64,000 nt of DNA from WTGA01 sp965214055 (lineage in GTDB: Bacteria; Pseudomonadota; Gammaproteobacteria; Arenicellales; Poriferihabitantaceae): contig OZ243931.1 in the NCBI GenBank assembly GCA_965214055.1, forward strand, positions 2,728,001 through 2,792,000, in the 5' to 3' direction. The position numbers were made by a program, and so were the translations under genes. This document shows positions 61,421 through 64,000 of this stretch, one piece after another (position 1 is the stretch's first letter; the number at the start of each line of letters is the position of its first letter). The notes under the pieces were generated by a model. It did not search any database, was not told the origin of the DNA, and saw nothing but the letters and a program-made list of their open reading frames with translations.

Positions 61421-61988
61421 CCTGGTCATGGCGGTGGGGATTGGCGTATTCACCCCCCCTTTGCCAGGGTACGCTATCGAAACCGATACCATGGTGGAAT
61501 CCAGCGACCCGGCCTTCACGCTCCACTCGTTCGATGGTCCGGTCACCCTTGAGCAGTTTCAGGGGAAGCTACTGCTGATGTTTTTCGGGTTTACGTCCTG
61601 TCCGGATATTTGCCCGGTGACCCTTGCCATGTTGTCCAAGGCCTTTTCCGGACTGTCCGAGGAAGAGCTTGCCCAGGTGACAGTACTCTTTATCAGTTTG
61701 GACCCTGAACACGATACCCCTGAAATTCTAAGGAAATACACCAGCTATTTTCATGAGAACATTCTCGGCGTGACCGCTGGCCCGGAAGTGCTTGACCAGC
61801 TCGCCAGGCACTTTCGCGTAACCTATCAACTCACGGAATCGTCGGATGCACCCCGGGGGTATGTGATCTCCCACTCCACAGATGTGCTGATTGTCGGACA
61901 GAATGGACAACTCCTTGACCAGCGTATTCCCTTTGCGGCGACCAGTACTGAAATTTCGGAAACGATCCGGAAACTGCTCAACACCTGA
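61404..61988 (+). CDS. Sco/SenC family copper chaperone
   Basis: This 194-residue thioredoxin-fold protein has a signal peptide and the Sco copper motif FGFTSCPDICPVTL (C66, C70) with H157 in YVISHSTDVLIV. ISLDPEHDTPEILRKY is typical. Sco proteins deliver copper to CuA of cytochrome c oxidase or to other periplasmic copper enzymes. No oxidase gene is in the window, so the secreted propeller is a candidate client. Confidence 0.92.
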   Translation: MKWVISLVMAVGIGVFTPPLPGYAIETDTMVESSDPAFTLHSFDGPVTLEQFQGKLLLMFFGFTSCPDICPVTLAMLSKAFSGLSEEELAQVTVLFISLDPEHDTPEILRKYTSYFHENILGVTAGPEVLDQLARHFRVTYQLTESSDAPRGYVISHSTDVLIVGQNGQLLDQRIPFAATSTEISETIRKLLNT

Positions 61989-61997
61989 GTATGCACA

Positions 61998-63572
61998 ATG
62001 AATACGATCCGCAATATTATGGTGGTACTTTGTTTCCTGGTTTCAGTCCCCCCTTTACTGGCCTACGAACACGAACAGTCTTTGGTCAATTTCAAGGAGT
62101 ACACGGAACGGATCGTGTCGGAGACCAAAGGCGAGAACAGGCCTTACTTTTTGCTTTTTTCTGCAGAATGGTGCCACTGGTGCCACGAATTTTCCGAAAA
62201 CACATTGGTGGACGAGCGGGTTGCCAATTTCTTGAACGAGAATTTTGTCAATGTTTTCATTGACGTCGATATACACAACGGCGCGTATGTCAAGTACCGG
62301 GCGACGGGGGTACCGTACACGGTTTTTCTCAATCCGGATGGGAGCCTCTACTACCAGTACACCGGTGCCTTGTATAGTGATGATTTTCTGGATGTCATCA
62401 AGGAGGTAGCAAACGAAGCAGGGGAGGGGAAATACGCCCTAGGCATGGAATCCAGCCATGTGGAATATGAACCCCCCTCCAGTGTGGACCAGCCGGCCCT
62501 GACCGGGTTATCTGATGCATTTGTACAGGGCGTCCTTGAGAATTTTGATCCGAAGGAATATGGGCTGGGAAAGGGGCAAAAGGGAATTCAACCGAATACC
62601 TTTTTATATTTGCTTGAACACACGGATGCACAGTCCAAAGCCGAAGCCATAGAGTCGGTCAGCCGGACCCTGGAACGTGCCATTGAGCGCATCTATGACC
62701 CGGTGGAAGGAGGATTCTTCCGGTACGCAGAGACCCGAAACTGGCAAATCCCTCACTATGAAAAATTTGCGGACCTGAATGCGGCAACCGTATTGCTGTT
62801 GTATCACCTGCACCAGGAAAATCAATCCCAGGTACTGAAACAGGCTGCCGATACCACTTTGTCCTATCTCACCTCCACCCTGTGGGATGACCAGTCAGAG
62901 ACCTTCTTGAGTTTTCAGGTTGCCGACACCGGTTATTACCTGCTGTCCGAGAAATACCGAAAAACCTCTCCGGCGCCCAAGGTCATGGACAAAGTGTTTA
63001 CCAGCACCCTGGCAGCCACCCTGCGTGATCTGATGAGGGTCGATGCCTTGGTTGACAACTCTTCACTTCAGCAAAAAACAAGAAAATCCATCGACTTTCT
63101 TGCACAAATGGTCATGAATGATGTGGGCATGAATCGCTACTACGGGTTGGGAGACCGGCGCTGGTTTGCACAGGCGGGTTTATCCGATCATGCGCATGTG
63201 GCGGGCCTTTTCGCCGAGGCTGCCCGGCATTATCAGGATGCCCGATACACGGCGGTTGCGAACAAGGTCATTCGCTCCGCAATTTCGGATTATTATGACC
63301 AGGAAGAGGGGATATTCGTCGACCCGGGAGTGGAAAATAGTTCCAATGCAGAGTATCTGATGCAGATGAATGCTCGGATTGCCCTGGCCATGTACACCGC
63401 CGGTGACCACGCTGATCCTGAAAGGAAAAAAATGCTGGATCGCATCATCACCTACTTTTCGCAGATTTCAGAAGTACTGGATGAGCGCCTGTGGTATGCG
63501 GTTGATTGGGATTTTACTGAAAACTATATCCCGTATCTGGGTGCACTGGCCCATTATTCTCCCGGGAAGTGA
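61998..63572 (+). CDS. Secreted DUF255/thioredoxin-domain protein
   Basis: The 524-residue protein has a signal peptide (1-22), then a thioredoxin-like DUF255 domain with FSAEWCHWCHEFSENTLVD (C59, C62) and cis-proline ATGVPYTVFLN. A long alpha/alpha-barrel region like the YyaL/SPATA20 C-terminus follows (residues about 180-520). Cytoplasmic relatives are the norm; here it is exported. It may act as a disulfide reductase in the cluster, comparable to SoxW. It starts 9 bp after the Sco stop. Confidence 0.8.
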   Translation: MNTIRNIMVVLCFLVSVPPLLAYEHEQSLVNFKEYTERIVSETKGENRPYFLLFSAEWCHWCHEFSENTLVDERVANFLNENFVNVFIDVDIHNGAYVKYRATGVPYTVFLNPDGSLYYQYTGALYSDDFLDVIKEVANEAGEGKYALGMESSHVEYEPPSSVDQPALTGLSDAFVQGVLENFDPKEYGLGKGQKGIQPNTFLYLLEHTDAQSKAEAIESVSRTLERAIERIYDPVEGGFFRYAETRNWQIPHYEKFADLNAATVLLLYHLHQENQSQVLKQAADTTLSYLTSTLWDDQSETFLSFQVADTGYYLLSEKYRKTSPAPKVMDKVFTSTLAATLRDLMRVDALVDNSSLQQKTRKSIDFLAQMVMNDVGMNRYYGLGDRRWFAQAGLSDHAHVAGLFAEAARHYQDARYTAVANKVIRSAISDYYDQEEGIFVDPGVENSSNAEYLMQMNARIALAMYTAGDHADPERKKMLDRIITYFSQISEVLDERLWYAVDWDFTENYIPYLGALAHYSPGK

Positions 63573-63622
63573 TCGGTGCCTGCACCATGAACGCAGTCGT
63601 ATCAGGCGATCTGTACTCGGTT

Positions 63623-63853
63623 TTATTTTTTCTTCAGTCTGTATTCGAAGTCCTGTCCATCCTGTGACGACTCCAGCAGTTCATTCCCGGTTTGGTTGGC
63701 AAATGCTGCGAAATCCTTGACCGAACCGGGGTCCGTTGCAACCACCCTGAGAATCTGACCGGATTCAAGCTGGTTGAGTGCTTTTTTAGCCTTTAGTATG
63801 GGCAAAGGGCAGCTGAGTCCTCTTGCATCAAGCTCTTTATCAAAATAAACCAC
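63623..63853 (-). CDS. tusA: Sulfurtransferase TusA
   Basis: The 76-residue protein has the TusA active site ELDARGLSCPLPILKAKKAL (C15) and VVATDPGSVKDFAAFANQTG. TusA carries persulfide sulfur in the cytoplasm and feeds sulfur oxidation or tRNA thiolation. It starts with GTG at 63853, with AGGAGA 10 bp upstream. It converges with the sox cluster, which supports a sulfur metabolic role. Confidence 0.95.
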   Translation of the reverse strand: MVYFDKELDARGLSCPLPILKAKKALNQLESGQILRVVATDPGSVKDFAAFANQTGNELLESSQDGQDFEYRLKKK

Positions 63854-63914
63854 GTTTGGATTCTCCTGTTTATTTCAGTTAACAAATACGGATTACAGCA
63901 ATTCTTTGATCATC

Positions 63915-64000
63915 TTACAACCAGGACTGTACCGAATCGTTTCGGGCGGCCAATTCCACAAATCCGTCATATCCCACTGTCTTGACTCCTTTGATCAACC
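63915..64000 (-). CDS. C-terminal end of an unidentified gene
   Basis: On the minus strand one frame stays open from the window edge to the TAA at 63915-63917, giving LIKGVKTVGYDGFVELAARN and a few more residues. It lies 61 bp upstream of tusA. Nothing can be identified from 27 residues; a second frame in the same place stops at the edge. Confidence 0.4.
   Translation of the reverse strand, partial: LIKGVKTVGYDGFVELAARNDSVQSWL

Overview
The window looks like chromosome from a sulfur-oxidising gammaproteobacterium. The evidence is a complete System I cytochrome c maturation operon, a partial Sox-type sulfur oxidation cluster with tusA beside it, ubiG-linked MupP-like phosphatase, dinB, dapD, panC and acs of proteobacterial type, and an E. 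coli-like type I-E CRISPR-Cas locus. The genus cannot be fixed from sequence reading alone. No rRNA, tRNA, insertion sequence or replication origin was recognised.

Layout. 1-2.5 kb: the end of a PepSY-domain gene and a PhoP/PhoQ-like two-component system. 2.5-5.2 kb (minus): PP2C phosphatase, dapD and fdhD. 5.4-12.5 kb (minus): the ccm genes in the order ccmABCDEFGHI, tightly packed. 12.6-18.0 kb (plus): dinB, an 834-bp gap, then a SWIM/SNF2 helicase. 18.1-24.8 kb (minus): metY-hydrolase, then mtaD-ubiG-mupP-like-panC, then an SDR. 24.9-26.0 kb: an M24 family protein that has lost metal ligands. 26.0-41.8 kb is a defence island with lower GC: a DUF262/HNH/AlbA_2 fusion protein, cas3, Cascade (cas8e, cse2, cas7, cas5, cas6e), cas1, cas2, a leader and a 72-repeat array. 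41.9-49.1 kb: dnaQ and a set of catabolic-looking genes (aminotransferase, acyl-CoA ligase, Fe-alcohol dehydrogenase/transhydrogenase, EEP nuclease, EthD, amino acid synthesis family). 49.3-50.2 kb: a small ORF followed by a zeta-toxin-like kinase. 50.2-54.8 kb: PaiB, acs, a hydrolase and an SDR. 55.0-63.9 kb: YeeE transporter, secreted beta-propeller, soxY, a SoxB-like protein, soxZ, an HMA-like/cytochrome c fusion, DUF302, Sco, a secreted DUF255 thioredoxin and, convergently, tusA.

How the parts work together. The ccm operon would supply haem attachment for c-type cytochromes such as the one in the sox cluster. In that cluster SoxYZ would carry sulfur on the terminal SoxY cysteine, SoxB-like would hydrolyse sulfate from it, YeeE and TusA would move sulfur across and within the cell, and Sco plus the propeller suggest a copper-dependent oxidation step. 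soxXA and soxCD are not in the window.

The most informative signals are in the CRISPR array. Two spacers differ only at three successive third-codon positions. One 72-nt spacer ends in a copy of the array trailer. The base just after the 28-nt invariant repeat core is C in 57 of 71 cases, which fits a PAM-derived nucleotide.
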